Of a stretch of 11,770 nucleotides of DNA, positions 1 to 6,361 are shown in pieces. A program made the translations under genes and the position numbers. Location: positions 1-11,770 of the forward strand of contig JAWRIT010000132.1 in NCBI GenBank assembly GCA_040268355.1, read 5' to 3'. Position 1 is the first letter of the stretch; the number at the start of each line of letters is the position of its first letter. This stretch comes from UBA1367 sp040268355. GTDB taxonomy: Bacteria; Actinomycetota; Coriobacteriia; Coriobacteriales; Atopobiaceae. A model generated the notes under the pieces. It ran no database searches, was not told the DNA's origin, and saw only the letters and a list, made by a program, of their open reading frames with translations.

Positions 1-12
1 GGTGCCTCTTCC

Positions 13-32
13 CCCGTGTCGGCCCGTGTCGG
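13..32. repeat. 10-bp perfect tandem repeat
   Basis: CCCGTGTCGG occurs twice back to back (13-22 and 23-32). The second copy also contributes to a small hairpin, GCCCG-TGT-CGGGC at 22-34. It lies in the non-coding stretch left of adk. None of the three forward frames of 1-110 looks like the end of a SecY protein, so the preceding gene ends before the window. Confidence 0.7.
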
Positions 33-40
33 GCTCACCC

Positions 41-64
41 TCCGCCGCTGCCACCGTCGGCGGA
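41..64 (+). terminator. Hairpin upstream of adk, possible terminator
   Basis: TCCGCCG (41-47) and CGGCGGA (58-64) form a perfect 7-bp stem around a 10-base loop, followed by TGGTTT. The T content after the stem is weak, so this may be a poor terminator for an upstream gene (secY is expected from gene order) or just leader structure. I could not find a convincing -35/-10 pair between here and adk. Confidence 0.3.
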
Positions 65-154
65 TGGTTTCTCGATTGAATCTGTGCTGTGGTATCGGGT
101 GCGAGTAGACTGAGAAAGTACGCAGGCCTCGTTCCTCGAAAGGTGGTTCAGCAT

Positions 155-781
155 ATGAACATCGTTCTTCTTGGCGCACCAGGTGCCGGCAAGGGCACCC
201 AGGCCCAGAAGCTTGTCGCTGAGTTTGGGGTTGCCCACATCTCCACCGGCGATCTGCTTCGCGCTGCCGTCAAGGCACAAAGCGCGCTTGGCAGGCAGGC
301 GAAGTCTTATATGGACGAAGGCAAGCTCGTACCCGATCAATTGGTTATCGACCTGGTCAAGGAGCGCCTGCAGGCTGACGATGCCAAACGGGGCTTCATT
401 CTTGACGGGTTCCCTCGCAACACCGCCCAGGCCGTCACGCTCGACTCCGAGCTCGAGGCCATGGGCATCAAGCTCGATGGCGCGCTGCTCGTGGACGTGG
501 CCTTCCCGGTCATCATCGAGCGCCTGAGCGCACGGCGCACGTGTCGCAGCTGTAGCTACACGGCACCCGCAGGCACTGACAGCTGCCCGCGCTGCGGTGG
601 CGAGATGTACCAGCGCGACGACGACAAGCCGGAGACGATCCAAAAGCGCCTCGACACCTATCAGGCCCAGACCGAGCCGCTCATCGAGTACTACGGAGGA
701 AAGGGCATCCTGGTCAAGGTCGATGGTGACCGTTCGGTCGACGACGTGTACACTGACGTCAAGAAGGGGCTTGGCGTCTAG
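155..781 (+). CDS. adk: Adenylate kinase
   Basis: Cytosolic adenylate kinase, 208 residues, catalysing ATP + AMP to 2 ADP. Visible motifs are the P-loop GAPGAGKGT at residues 7-15, DGFPR at 84-88 in the AMP/substrate region, and the conserved QRDDDKPET segment after the LID. The LID carries two CxxC pairs (Cys130/Cys133 and Cys144/Cys147), as in zinc-binding LIDs of Gram-positive enzymes. Only 10 residues separate the pairs, against about 16 in the Bacillus enzyme, so the LID is trimmed. The ATG at 155 is chosen because AAAGGTGG (139-146) sits 8 bases upstream and the protein then begins MNIVLLGAPG as in the family. An in-frame GTG at 89 would add 22 unrelated residues. The gene belongs to the ribosomal-protein cluster tail and precedes map. 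Confidence 0.97.
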   Translation: MNIVLLGAPGAGKGTQAQKLVAEFGVAHISTGDLLRAAVKAQSALGRQAKSYMDEGKLVPDQLVIDLVKERLQADDAKRGFILDGFPRNTAQAVTLDSELEAMGIKLDGALLVDVAFPVIIERLSARRTCRSCSYTAPAGTDSCPRCGGEMYQRDDDKPETIQKRLDTYQAQTEPLIEYYGGKGILVKVDGDRSVDDVYTDVKKGLGV

Positions 782-809
782 GGCAAGCCTCAGAGAGCGA
801 CGCAACGAC

Positions 810-877
810 CGCGCCCCGGCTCGCAAGGACTGGGGCGCGAACACGTAGGAGGTTGGGGACCGCTCGCGTGCCCAACC
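810..877 (+). promoter_or_regulatory. Structured leader of map (two hairpins and a strong SD)
   Basis: Two perfect inverted repeats lie in the adk-map gap. CGCGCCCC (810-817) pairs with GGGGCGCG (832-839), and GGTTGGG (851-857) pairs with CCCAACC (871-877). Between and overlapping them is AGGAGGTT (847-854), a near-ideal SD that is about 50 bases too far upstream to serve map at 906. The left arm of the second hairpin shares bases with this SD. No T-run follows either stem, so terminators are unlikely. The role is unknown. Confidence 0.45.
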
Positions 878-909
878 TGATCACAACGAACAGAAAGCAA
901 TTGCCATGA
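868..909 (+). CDS. Possible 13-residue leader peptide coupled to map
   Basis: A GTG at 868 opens a 13-codon frame (MPNLITTNRKQLP) that stops at TGA 907-909, overlapping the ATG of map (906-908) as ATGA. The AGGAGG at 847-852 is 15 bases upstream of this GTG, which is longer than ideal. map itself has only a weak purine stretch (AGAAAG) before its start, so translational coupling from a short leader would be useful. The frame is short enough to occur by chance and no composition signal can be read from it. Confidence 0.2.
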   Translation: MPNLITTNRKQLP

Positions 910-1691
910 TTGTCATCAAGACCCCCGAGGAGATCGAACAGTTCAAACGTGCAGGAGACCTCTCCAAGCAGGCGCTTCGGTTGGCAGGTTCCATGGTCAA
1001 GCCAGGCGTATCGACCAAGGAGATCGATGCCGCCGTCGAGGGCTTCATCCGCCTGCACGGCGGCGTGCCGGCCTTCAAGGGACTCTACGGCTTTCCCGGA
1101 TCCGTCTGCTCCTCGGTCAACAGCGAGATCGTGCACGGCATCCCCTCGCCCATGACCTTCCTGAACGAGGGCGACATCATCTCCATCGACACCGGCGCGA
1201 CCGTCGACGGTTGGGTGGGGGACAATGCCTGGACCTTCTACGTCGGTGCGGTCTCGGACGAGGTCAAGGGACTGTGCGAGTGCACGCTCGACTGCCTGAA
1301 GGCAGGCATCGAGCAGGCCGTTCCGGGTAACCACCTGGGAGACATCGGCCACGCCGTGCAGCAACTTGCCGAGAGCAACGGCTATGGGGTCGTGCGCGAG
1401 TACGTGGGTCACGGCGTGGGACGCGTCATGCACGAGGAGCCCAACGTCCCCAACTTCGGCAAGCGTGGACGCGGCGTCAAGCTGCAGGTGGGCATGACCA
1501 TCGCGATCGAACCCATGATTACGCTCGGCACCTACAAGAACCATACGCTCGCCAACGGCTGGACGGTCGTGACCAACGACGGCCTGCCCTCGGCGCACTA
1601 TGAGAACTCGGTTGCCATCACCGCCGACGGCCCCGTCATTCTCACGCAGGACGCGGACGGCCCCTGGTGCTCCCTGCAGGGCGGCGAGTAG
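906..1691 (+). CDS. map: Methionine aminopeptidase, type I
   Basis: Removes the initiator methionine from nascent proteins in the cytosol; a two-metal peptidase of the pita-bread fold. At 261 residues it matches the usual length of the short bacterial type I enzyme. All five metal ligands are present: Asp95 (SIDTG), Asp106 (VGDNAWT), His169 (GHGVG), Glu202 (AIEPM) and Glu233 (HYENS). They are offset by exactly two from the E. coli positions 97, 108, 171, 204 and 235. The substrate-pocket histidine is His77 in IVHGIP. The ATG at 906 is the only usable start: the frame contains no other start codon back to a stop at 846. Its own SD is weak. Placement between adk and infA is the classic order. 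Confidence 0.97.
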   Translation: MIVIKTPEEIEQFKRAGDLSKQALRLAGSMVKPGVSTKEIDAAVEGFIRLHGGVPAFKGLYGFPGSVCSSVNSEIVHGIPSPMTFLNEGDIISIDTGATVDGWVGDNAWTFYVGAVSDEVKGLCECTLDCLKAGIEQAVPGNHLGDIGHAVQQLAESNGYGVVREYVGHGVGRVMHEEPNVPNFGKRGRGVKLQVGMTIAIEPMITLGTYKNHTLANGWTVVTNDGLPSAHYENSVAITADGPVILTQDADGPWCSLQGGE

Positions 1692-1766
1692 GGCGGCCAG
1701 TTCACGCCCAGGTGGCTCAGGACGCAGCGGGGCGTGCCTCGCGTGTGGGGTGATCGAGCGGGGTGC

Positions 1767-1791
1767 GCCACTGCCGAGCTGCGGCAACGGC
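1767..1791 (+). terminator. Interrupted hairpin between map and infA
   Basis: TGCCG (1772-1776) and CGGCA (1782-1786) pair around AGCTG. A second GCC/GGC pairing (1767-1769 with 1789-1791) lies outside a symmetric AC/AC internal loop. There is no T-run after it. It lies just before the infA promoter and could be a weak end for the adk-map transcript. Confidence 0.25.
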
Positions 1792-1811
1792 TATGGTGAT
1801 ACCGTGCACAA

Positions 1812-1840
1812 TGGACTTTGCCTGTCGTTTTGCGTATGAT
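1812..1840 (+). promoter_or_regulatory. Sigma70-type promoter for infA
   Basis: TGGACT (1812-1817) and TATGAT (1835-1840) are separated by exactly 17 bases, matching TTGACA and TATAAT at 4 of 6 and 5 of 6 positions. Transcription would start near 1847, about 33 bases before the infA start codon. This is the best promoter I can see in the window and marks the start of the infA-to-rplQ unit. Confidence 0.6.
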
Positions 1841-1879
1841 TAATGGTCGCTGTGAAATGCGCGTAGAAGGCAGGTTTGT

Positions 1880-2098
1880 GTGAGCAAACAGGATGCAATC
1901 GAACTGGAGGGCACGGTCGTCGAGCCGCTGCCCAACGCAATGTTCAATGTCGAGCTTGAGAACGGCAAGACCATCCTCTGCACCATATCAGGGAAGATCC
2001 GGATGAACTACATCCGCATCCTTCCCGGCGACCGCGTGGTCGTAGAGATCTCCCCGTACGATCTCACGCGCGGACGCATCACCTACCGGTACAAGTAA
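1880..2098 (+). CDS. infA: Translation initiation factor IF-1
   Basis: A 72-residue OB-fold protein that binds the A site of the 30S subunit during initiation. The sequence shows the IF-1 hallmarks IELEGTVVEPLPNAMF near the N-terminus, SGKIRMNYIRILPGDRV in the middle and the ending YDLTRGRITYRYK. The length is exactly that of most bacterial IF-1 proteins. The start is GTG at 1880, with AGAAGG (1865-1870) 9 bases upstream. It is the first gene after the promoter at 1812-1840 and is followed by a 156-base structured gap before rpmJ. Confidence 0.97.
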   Translation: MSKQDAIELEGTVVEPLPNAMFNVELENGKTILCTISGKIRMNYIRILPGDRVVVEISPYDLTRGRITYRYK

Positions 2099-2116
2099 GC
2101 AGCGGTAGCATCACAT

Positions 2117-2143
2117 GGCCGTCCGACCACACCTCGGATGGCC
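2117..2143 (+). other. 10-bp hairpin in the infA-rpmJ gap
   Basis: GGCCGTCCGA (2117-2126) pairs with TCGGATGGCC (2134-2143) over ten base pairs with one G-U, around the loop CCACACC. No T-run follows, so it is not a classical terminator. It could be a weak terminator, an RNA processing site or a protein-binding element separating infA from the downstream ribosomal genes. Confidence 0.5.
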
Positions 2144-2214
2144 TGAGTGGGGAATTCACGCCTGCGGCTGGGCGAAGACATAGCGCGGACTAGCTTCCAC
2201 CTGGTTCGCCACCC

Positions 2215-2241
2215 GTACTACCAGTACGTGTCAGTACTACC
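2215..2241 (+). repeat. GTAC repeats just before the rpmJ SD
   Basis: GTACTACC occurs at 2215-2222 and again at 2234-2241, with AGTAC at 2223-2227 between them. AGTAC can pair with GTACT on its left (2215-2219, 3-base loop) or on its right (2234-2238), giving two mutually exclusive small hairpins directly upstream of the SD AAAGGAAA (2243-2250). Whether this matters in vivo cannot be told from sequence. Confidence 0.4.
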
Positions 2242-2254
2242 GAAAGGAAAGACT

Positions 2255-2368
2255 ATGAAGGTACGTCCTTCGGTCAAGAAGATGTGCGACAAGTGCAAGA
2301 TCATCCGTCGCCATGGCAAGGTGTACGTCATCTGCGATAACCCGCGCCACAAGCAGCGTCAGGGCTAA
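2255..2368 (+). CDS. rpmJ: 50S ribosomal protein L36
   Basis: A 37-residue zinc-ribbon protein of the large subunit, of the standard bacterial length. The zinc ligands are visible as Cys11, Cys14, Cys27 and His32 (C-x2-C-x12-C-x4-H), so this is the zinc-binding (C+) form. The family start MKVRPSVKKMC fixes the ATG at 2255, with AAAGGAAA (2243-2250) as SD. An in-frame GTG at 2147 would add 36 unrelated residues and is not used. rpsM begins 15 bases after the stop, so the two are certainly co-transcribed. Confidence 0.97.
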   Translation: MKVRPSVKKMCDKCKIIRRHGKVYVICDNPRHKQRQG

Positions 2369-2383
2369 GGAAGGAGACCCAAA

Positions 2384-2755
2384 TTGGCCCGTATCAATGG
2401 CGTCGATCTTCCGCGTGAGAAGCGCACGGAGATCGCACTTACCTACATTTTCGGCATCGGCCGCACCAGCGCCACCAAGATCTGCGAAGCTTGCGGCGTC
2501 GACCCTGCCGTCAAGTCCAAGGACCTCTCCGAGGACGAGGTCACCAAGATCCGTGACTACATTCACGAGCACTTCACCACGGAGGGCGACCTGCGTCGTG
2601 AGGTTCGTCAGAACACCGCCCGCCTGATGGAGATCGGCTGCTACCGCGGCCTGCGCCATCGCAAGGGGCTCCCGGTCCACGGCCAGCGCACCCACACCAA
2701 CGCGCGTACCCGCAAGGGCAAGCGTCGTCAGATCGGTGCGAGGAAGAAGGGCTAG
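2384..2755 (+). CDS. rpsM: 30S ribosomal protein S13
   Basis: A 123-residue head protein of the small subunit that contacts 16S rRNA, the P-site tRNA and the large subunit through bridge B1. Family features are MARINGVDLPREKR at the start, IFGIGRTSA near residue 25, and the basic C-terminal tail GQRTHTNARTRKGKRR. The start codon is TTG at 2384, set by AAGGAG (2371-2376) 7 bases upstream and by the conserved N-terminus. A TTG start on an abundant ribosomal protein is unusual and may tune its output. The gene starts 15 bases after rpmJ and is followed by rpsK after 10 bases. Confidence 0.97.
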   Translation: MARINGVDLPREKRTEIALTYIFGIGRTSATKICEACGVDPAVKSKDLSEDEVTKIRDYIHEHFTTEGDLRREVRQNTARLMEIGCYRGLRHRKGLPVHGQRTHTNARTRKGKRRQIGARKKG

Positions 2756-2765
2756 GGAGTAGAGC

Positions 2766-3167
2766 ATGGCACAGAAGAAGACCCAGCGCGTCCAGCGCGT
2801 TCGCCGCGCCGACCGCAAGAACATCGCCGTGGGCCAGGCCCACATCAAGTCCACGTTCAACAACACGATCGTGACGATCACCGACCCCCAGGGCAACGTC
2901 ATCTCCTGGCAGTCCGGTGGCACCGTCGGGTTCAAGGGTTCCCGTAAGTCCACGCCGTTCGCCGCACAGCTGGCCGCCGAGGCCGCCGCGAAGGCGGCCA
3001 TGGACCACGGCCTCAAGAAGGTCACCGTCTTCGTGAAGGGCCCCGGTTCGGGCCGCGAGACGGCCATCCGTTCCCTGCAGGCCGCCGGCCTCGAGGTTTC
3101 GGGCATCCAGGACAAGACCCCCATTCCGCACAACGGCTGCCGCCCCAAGAAGCGCCGTCGCGTGTAG
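2766..3167 (+). CDS. rpsK: 30S ribosomal protein S11
   Basis: A 133-residue platform protein of the small subunit that lies near the mRNA exit and the E site. It shows the S11 core HIKSTFNNTIVTITD, the GTVGFKGSRKSTPFAAQ segment, GPGSGRETAIRSL near residue 98 and the conserved basic end PIPHNGCRPKKRRRV. The ATG at 2766 has GGGAG (2755-2759) upstream, overlapping the rpsM stop codon. The tight spacing on both sides supports a single alpha operon. Confidence 0.97.
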   Translation: MAQKKTQRVQRVRRADRKNIAVGQAHIKSTFNNTIVTITDPQGNVISWQSGGTVGFKGSRKSTPFAAQLAAEAAAKAAMDHGLKKVTVFVKGPGSGRETAIRSLQAAGLEVSGIQDKTPIPHNGCRPKKRRRV

Positions 3168-3188
3168 CACGAGGAAGGATTCAAGACT

Positions 3189-3794
3189 ATGGCAGTTGAT
3201 AGGACCCCTGTCCTCAAGCGGTGCAGGTCCCTCGACATTGACCCGATCGTCATGGGCATCAACAAGAAGAGCAATCGTCAGCCCCGTCGTCGCCGCCGCC
3301 AGGAGAGCGAGTACGGCATGCAGCTTCGCGAGAAGCAGAAGGCCAAGTTCATCTACGGCGTGCTTGAGAAGCAGTTCCGCGGCTACTACGACGCGGCACG
3401 GAAGATGAGCGGCATCACGGGCACTAACCTCATGGTTATCCTCGAGAGCCGCCTCGACAACGTCGTGTTCCGCCTCGGCTTTGCCCGCACCCGCAAGGAG
3501 GCCCGCCAGACCGTCCGTCACGGCCACATCACCGTGAACGGCCGTCGTGTCGACATCCCCTCCTACCGTGTGAAGGCCAACGACGTCGTCGCCGTCGCCG
3601 AGAAGGCTCGCGATTTGCTCCCGATCAAGGAGGCCCTGATCTCCTCCGAGCACATGGCGGTGCCCGCATGGCTCGAGGTCGACATCGAGAAGCTTCGCGG
3701 CACGGTGCTTCAGCTCCCGGTCCGCGAGCAGATCGACCTGATCTCCGATGGCACTATCGACCCCCAGCTCATCGTCGAGCTCTACTCTAAGTAA
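3189..3794 (+). CDS. rpsD: 30S ribosomal protein S4
   Basis: A 201-residue primary 16S rRNA-binding protein that nucleates small-subunit assembly. The S4 RNA-binding domain is clear at about residues 88-150 (RLDNVVFRLGFARTRKEAR, then HGHITVNGRRVDIPSYRV). The N-terminal segment has only one cysteine (Cys12) where zinc-binding S4 proteins have four, so this is the C-minus form. The SD AGGAAGGA (3172-3179) sits 9 bases before the ATG. In other bacteria S4 represses its own operon through a leader pseudoknot. I see no recognisable version of that here, and the 21-base gap before rpsD is too short to hold one. Confidence 0.96.
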   Translation: MAVDRTPVLKRCRSLDIDPIVMGINKKSNRQPRRRRRQESEYGMQLREKQKAKFIYGVLEKQFRGYYDAARKMSGITGTNLMVILESRLDNVVFRLGFARTRKEARQTVRHGHITVNGRRVDIPSYRVKANDVVAVAEKARDLLPIKEALISSEHMAVPAWLEVDIEKLRGTVLQLPVREQIDLISDGTIDPQLIVELYSK

Positions 3795-3817
3795 GCCCGG
3801 AACGGTAGGAGGTATTC

Positions 3818-4759
3818 ATGTCCGAATTCATCCGACCACAAGTGTCGGTAGAGGAGGTCAACGAGAACCTCGCCCGCGTGAGCGCGGAGCCGCTCGAGCG
3901 TGGCTACGGTGATACGCTGGGCAACTCTCTGCGCCGCGTACTGCTCTCGTCGCTTGAGGGCGCTGCGGTGCAAGCCATCCAGATCGATGGTGTGCAGCAC
4001 GAGTTCACGACGGTCCCTGGCGTCTACGAGGACGTCACCGACATCGTGCTCAACGTGAAGGGCTTGGTGTTCCGTGCCAACGGAACGGCGGACGAGGGCG
4101 TCGCGACGATCTCCATTGATGGTCCCTGCACGGTGACGGGCGGCGACTTCATGATCCCGGCCGACTTCGAGCTGGTGAACGATGACCAGCTGATCTGTAC
4201 GCTGGGCGAGGACGCGCACCTGACCATGCAGATGCGCATTGGTACCGGCCGCGGCTATGTCTCCGGCGACGACAACGAGCGCGAGGGCGATCCCATCGGC
4301 CTCATCCACGTGGATTCGCTCTATTCGCCGGTCCGCCGCTGCGCGAAGGTCGTCGAGCCCTGCCGCGTCGGGCAGCACACCAACTACGACCGCCTCATCC
4401 TTGAGGTCGAGACCGACGGCTCGGTCTCTCCCCGCGATGCGGTCGTCGAGGCAGCCAACATCGTCAACCAGCACATGAGCGCCTTCATGGGCCTGGCCGA
4501 CGAGGAGGAGCCGCAGGAGGACGCCTCGATCTTCGCCGTGGGCGTCGAGGAGGACAACACCGAGCTTGACAAGCAGATCGAGGACTTGGACCTGTCGGTC
4601 CGCTCCTACAACTGCCTCAAGCGCGCCGGGATTCACTCCGTGCGCCAGCTCGTTGAGTTCTCCGAGAACGACCTGCTGAACATCCGCAACTTTGGCGTGA
4701 AATCCATCGAGGAGGTCAAGGACAAGCTTGAGGCCATGGGCCTTGGGCTCAAGGCCTAG
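3818..4759 (+). CDS. rpoA: DNA-directed RNA polymerase subunit alpha
   Basis: A 313-residue alpha subunit, the scaffold for polymerase assembly and a docking site for activators and UP elements. The N-terminal dimerisation domain (about 1-228) carries ERGYGDTLGNSLRRVLLSS at 28-45. An acidic linker follows (about 228-252). The C-terminal domain (about 255-311) has VRSYNCLKRAGI with Arg262 and Asn265, equivalent to the DNA-contacting Arg265 and Asn268 of the E. coli protein, and NFGVKSIEEVKDKL. TAGGAGGT (3806-3813) gives a near-perfect SD with tight spacing. The position between rpsD and rplQ is the standard alpha-operon order. Confidence 0.98.
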   Translation: MSEFIRPQVSVEEVNENLARVSAEPLERGYGDTLGNSLRRVLLSSLEGAAVQAIQIDGVQHEFTTVPGVYEDVTDIVLNVKGLVFRANGTADEGVATISIDGPCTVTGGDFMIPADFELVNDDQLICTLGEDAHLTMQMRIGTGRGYVSGDDNEREGDPIGLIHVDSLYSPVRRCAKVVEPCRVGQHTNYDRLILEVETDGSVSPRDAVVEAANIVNQHMSAFMGLADEEEPQEDASIFAVGVEEDNTELDKQIEDLDLSVRSYNCLKRAGIHSVRQLVEFSENDLLNIRNFGVKSIEEVKDKLEAMGLGLKA

Positions 4760-4792
4760 ACGCTCTCGCAGAGTATTAGGAGTACTGAGACC

Positions 4793-5260
4793 ATGAGGCA
4801 CAACAAGAAGAGGGGCATGAAGCTCGGCACTGACGCCTCTCATACCAAGGCAATGAAGAAGAGCCTCCTGCAGGCGCTTCTTGCCAACGATCGCATCAAG
4901 ACGCTCGATGCGCGCGCCAAGGCCATTCGTCCGGAGGTCGATAGGGTCATCACCTGGGCCAAGAGGGGCGACCTGGCTGCCCGTCGCCTTGCGCTGGCCA
5001 AGGTCGGCGACAAGGAACTGGTCCGCGAGGTCTTCGAGAAGGCCGCGCAGGGCATGTGGGCAGACCGCAACGGTGGCTACACCCGCATCATGAAGCTAGG
5101 GCCCCGCAAGGGCGACGCCGCCACGGTGGTCATCATCGAGCTCGTGACTGAGCCCTGCACACCCAAGAAGGCCGCGGTGAGCAAGGTCGAGGCCGAGCCC
5201 GCAGTGAGCAAGGTCGAGCCGGCAGAGACCGTCGAGGCCGAGGAGGAGCAGGCCGAGTAG
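4793..5260 (+). CDS. rplQ: 50S ribosomal protein L17, with acidic C-terminal tail
   Basis: A large-subunit protein near the peptide exit tunnel. The L17 fold covers about residues 1-121 (MRHNKKRGMKLGTDASHTKA, then LLANDRIKTLDARAKAIRPEVD, ending in GPRKGDAATVVIIELV). A further 34 or so residues form a low-complexity tail rich in Ala, Glu and Val, with AVSKVE repeated twice and an ending of EEEQAE. Bacterial L17 is usually 116-130 residues, so the 155-residue total reflects this tail, which is a known variation in actinobacterial L17 but has no assigned role that I know. SD TTAGGAG (4776-4782). It is the last gene before a strong terminator. Confidence 0.97.
   Translation: MRHNKKRGMKLGTDASHTKAMKKSLLQALLANDRIKTLDARAKAIRPEVDRVITWAKRGDLAARRLALAKVGDKELVREVFEKAAQGMWADRNGGYTRIMKLGPRKGDAATVVIIELVTEPCTPKKAAVSKVEAEPAVSKVEPAETVEAEEEQAE
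5177..5218 (+). repeat. In-frame 27-base repeat in the rplQ tail
   Basis: GTGAGCAAGGTCGAG occurs exactly at 5177-5191 and 5204-5218, a period of 27 bases (9 codons), encoding the two SKVE copies in the L17 tail. It looks like a recent internal duplication by slippage. Confidence 0.8.
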
Positions 5261-5285
5261 GCTGGTTCCTCACAACCGATGTGAC

Positions 5286-5322
5286 AGGGAGGCCGTGGCA
5301 CTGCCAGGGCCTCCCTCTTCGT
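5286..5322 (+). terminator. Intrinsic terminator after rplQ
   Basis: AGGGAGGCC (5286-5294) pairs perfectly with GGCCTCCCT (5308-5316). Inside, after a G/G mismatch, TGGC and GCCA pair again around a three-base loop. The stem is followed by CTTCGTT. This long GC-rich hairpin 25 bases after the rplQ stop marks the end of the alpha operon. Confidence 0.8.
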
Positions 5323-5324
5323 TA

Positions 5325-5490
5325 GCGAGGGGCAGGCACGTCAAGGAGCGGTTCTTGCGGCAGGCGTGCGACAGTGAGGATGCTCCGATTGCGAGGGGCA
5401 GGTGCGCCCAGACGCGGGTTCTGTTGCGGGCAAGTGGCAGCGAGGATGATCCGGCGTAGTGATTGCGGAAGCGTGGCAGCGAGGATGACC
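5325..5490. repeat. Degenerate tandem repeats in the rplQ-truA gap
   Basis: Three diverged units can be aligned. GCGAGGGGCAGG opens unit A (5325) and unit B (5391), 66 bases apart. A GGTTCT...TGCGG block lies at 5350-5360 and 5417-5429. The core CAG(C/T)GAGGATG appears around 5372-5382, 5438-5448 and 5477-5487. Unit C is shorter, keeping only GATTGCGGAAGCGTGGCAGCGAGGATGACC-like sequence from 5461. The GAGGATG cores are 66 and 39 bases apart. This is decayed intergenic repeat sequence of unknown origin. The 261-base gap also holds the rplQ terminator, and I see no clear truA promoter. Confidence 0.65.
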
Positions 5491-5521
5491 AGGCGCGGTG
5501 AGAGAGGTACGGGAGAGGCGC

Positions 5522-6346
5522 GTGAGCGAACAGGCGGGTGAGTGGACCCTGGTGCTCAAGCTGGGCTACCGTGGCGGGGCCTTTGCGGGCTTCGCCGAGC
5601 AGGAAGGCCAGCGTAGCGTGGCGGGCGAGCTACGGCGAGCCCTTGAGGTCATGCTGCGGCGTCCGGTCGATCTCACCTGTGCGGGGCGTACCGACGCAGG
5701 CGTGCATGCGCTTGCCCAGTACGTGAGCGTTCCGATGACGGACTCTGAGCGAGCGCTCTCTGGCCGTCGGATGCTGACCTCCCTGACCGCCCTGGTTCCC
5801 GACGACCTCTCGATCCGGGCGGTGCTCCAGGCTGAGCCGGGCTTCTCGGCGCGCTTTGACGCGACCGCGCGGAGCTACCGCTACCGCATCTCATGCGGCA
5901 GGGTGCGTCCCACACTGCTCTGGGGGCATACCTGGTGGCTGCGCCCTACGCCCGACCTCGACGTGGACGCCATGGACGAGGCGGCGGCACAGCTCGTGGG
6001 CGAACACGACTTCACGAGCTTCTGCAAGGTGTCGTCCGCTCGCATGCTGCGGGAGGACGGCCGCTCGACCAGCCGGTGCCTGACGCACGCACGGGTCTTG
6101 CGGGATGTCGAGCTGGGCGAGTCGGTGGTGGCCTTCGATGTGGTCGGAAACGCCTTTCTGCACAACATGGTCCGCATCATGACGGGTACGCTCGTGGAGG
6201 TGGGTCGGGGCATTCGCGAGCCATCCTGGGTGGCTAAGGTGCTTGCCGCGCACGACCGCACGGCAGCCGGACAGACGGCCCCTCCCGAGGGCCTGACCTT
6301 TGTGGACGTGACTTATCCCGCTGGCCTGCTGCGTCCGTGCCCCTAG
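5522..6346 (+). CDS. truA: tRNA pseudouridine(38-40) synthase
   Basis: Converts uridines 38-40 of the tRNA anticodon stem-loop to pseudouridine; it acts as a dimer in the cytosol. The catalytic aspartate is Asp58 in CAGRTDAGVHALAQ. RSYRYRI, EHDFTSFCK and the VVGNAFLHNMVRIMTGTL block near the C-terminus are also TruA signatures. The 274-residue length is typical (E. coli 270). The start is GTG at 5522 because GGGAGAGG (5511-5518) lies just upstream. The alternative in-frame GTG at 5498 has no SD and would add eight basic residues. truA commonly follows rplQ in Gram-positive genomes. Here a terminator and repeats separate them. Confidence 0.95.
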   Translation: MSEQAGEWTLVLKLGYRGGAFAGFAEQEGQRSVAGELRRALEVMLRRPVDLTCAGRTDAGVHALAQYVSVPMTDSERALSGRRMLTSLTALVPDDLSIRAVLQAEPGFSARFDATARSYRYRISCGRVRPTLLWGHTWWLRPTPDLDVDAMDEAAAQLVGEHDFTSFCKVSSARMLREDGRSTSRCLTHARVLRDVELGESVVAFDVVGNAFLHNMVRIMTGTLVEVGRGIREPSWVAKVLAAHDRTAAGQTAPPEGLTFVDVTYPAGLLRPCP

Positions 6347-6361
6347 TTGCCGACGCCGTCT

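Noticed and set aside
2147..2254. N-terminal extension of L36 from GTG 2147
   Set aside because: L36 is 37 residues in nearly all bacteria and the ATG at 2255 has its own SD.
2369..2383. S4-binding leader pseudoknot before rpsM
   Set aside because: The rpmJ-rpsM gap is only 15 bases and nothing in the rpsK-rpsD gap resembles the known S4 targets.
2574..3653. Long minus-strand open frame of 359 codons
   Set aside because: It lies opposite rpsM, rpsK and rpsD and is a mirror of their GC-rich third positions; no domain is recognisable.
3782..4843. Minus-strand open frame of 353 codons
   Set aside because: It lies opposite rpoA, which is unmistakable, and is a high-GC artefact.
5325..5490. CRISPR array
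   Set aside because: The repeats are diverged, unevenly spaced (66 and 39 bases) and there are no equal-length unique spacers or cas genes.
5341..5559. Minus-strand 72-residue frame with repeated HPRCH
   Set aside because: The peptide repeats only reflect the underlying DNA repeats; there is no SD-like start and it overlaps the truA start.
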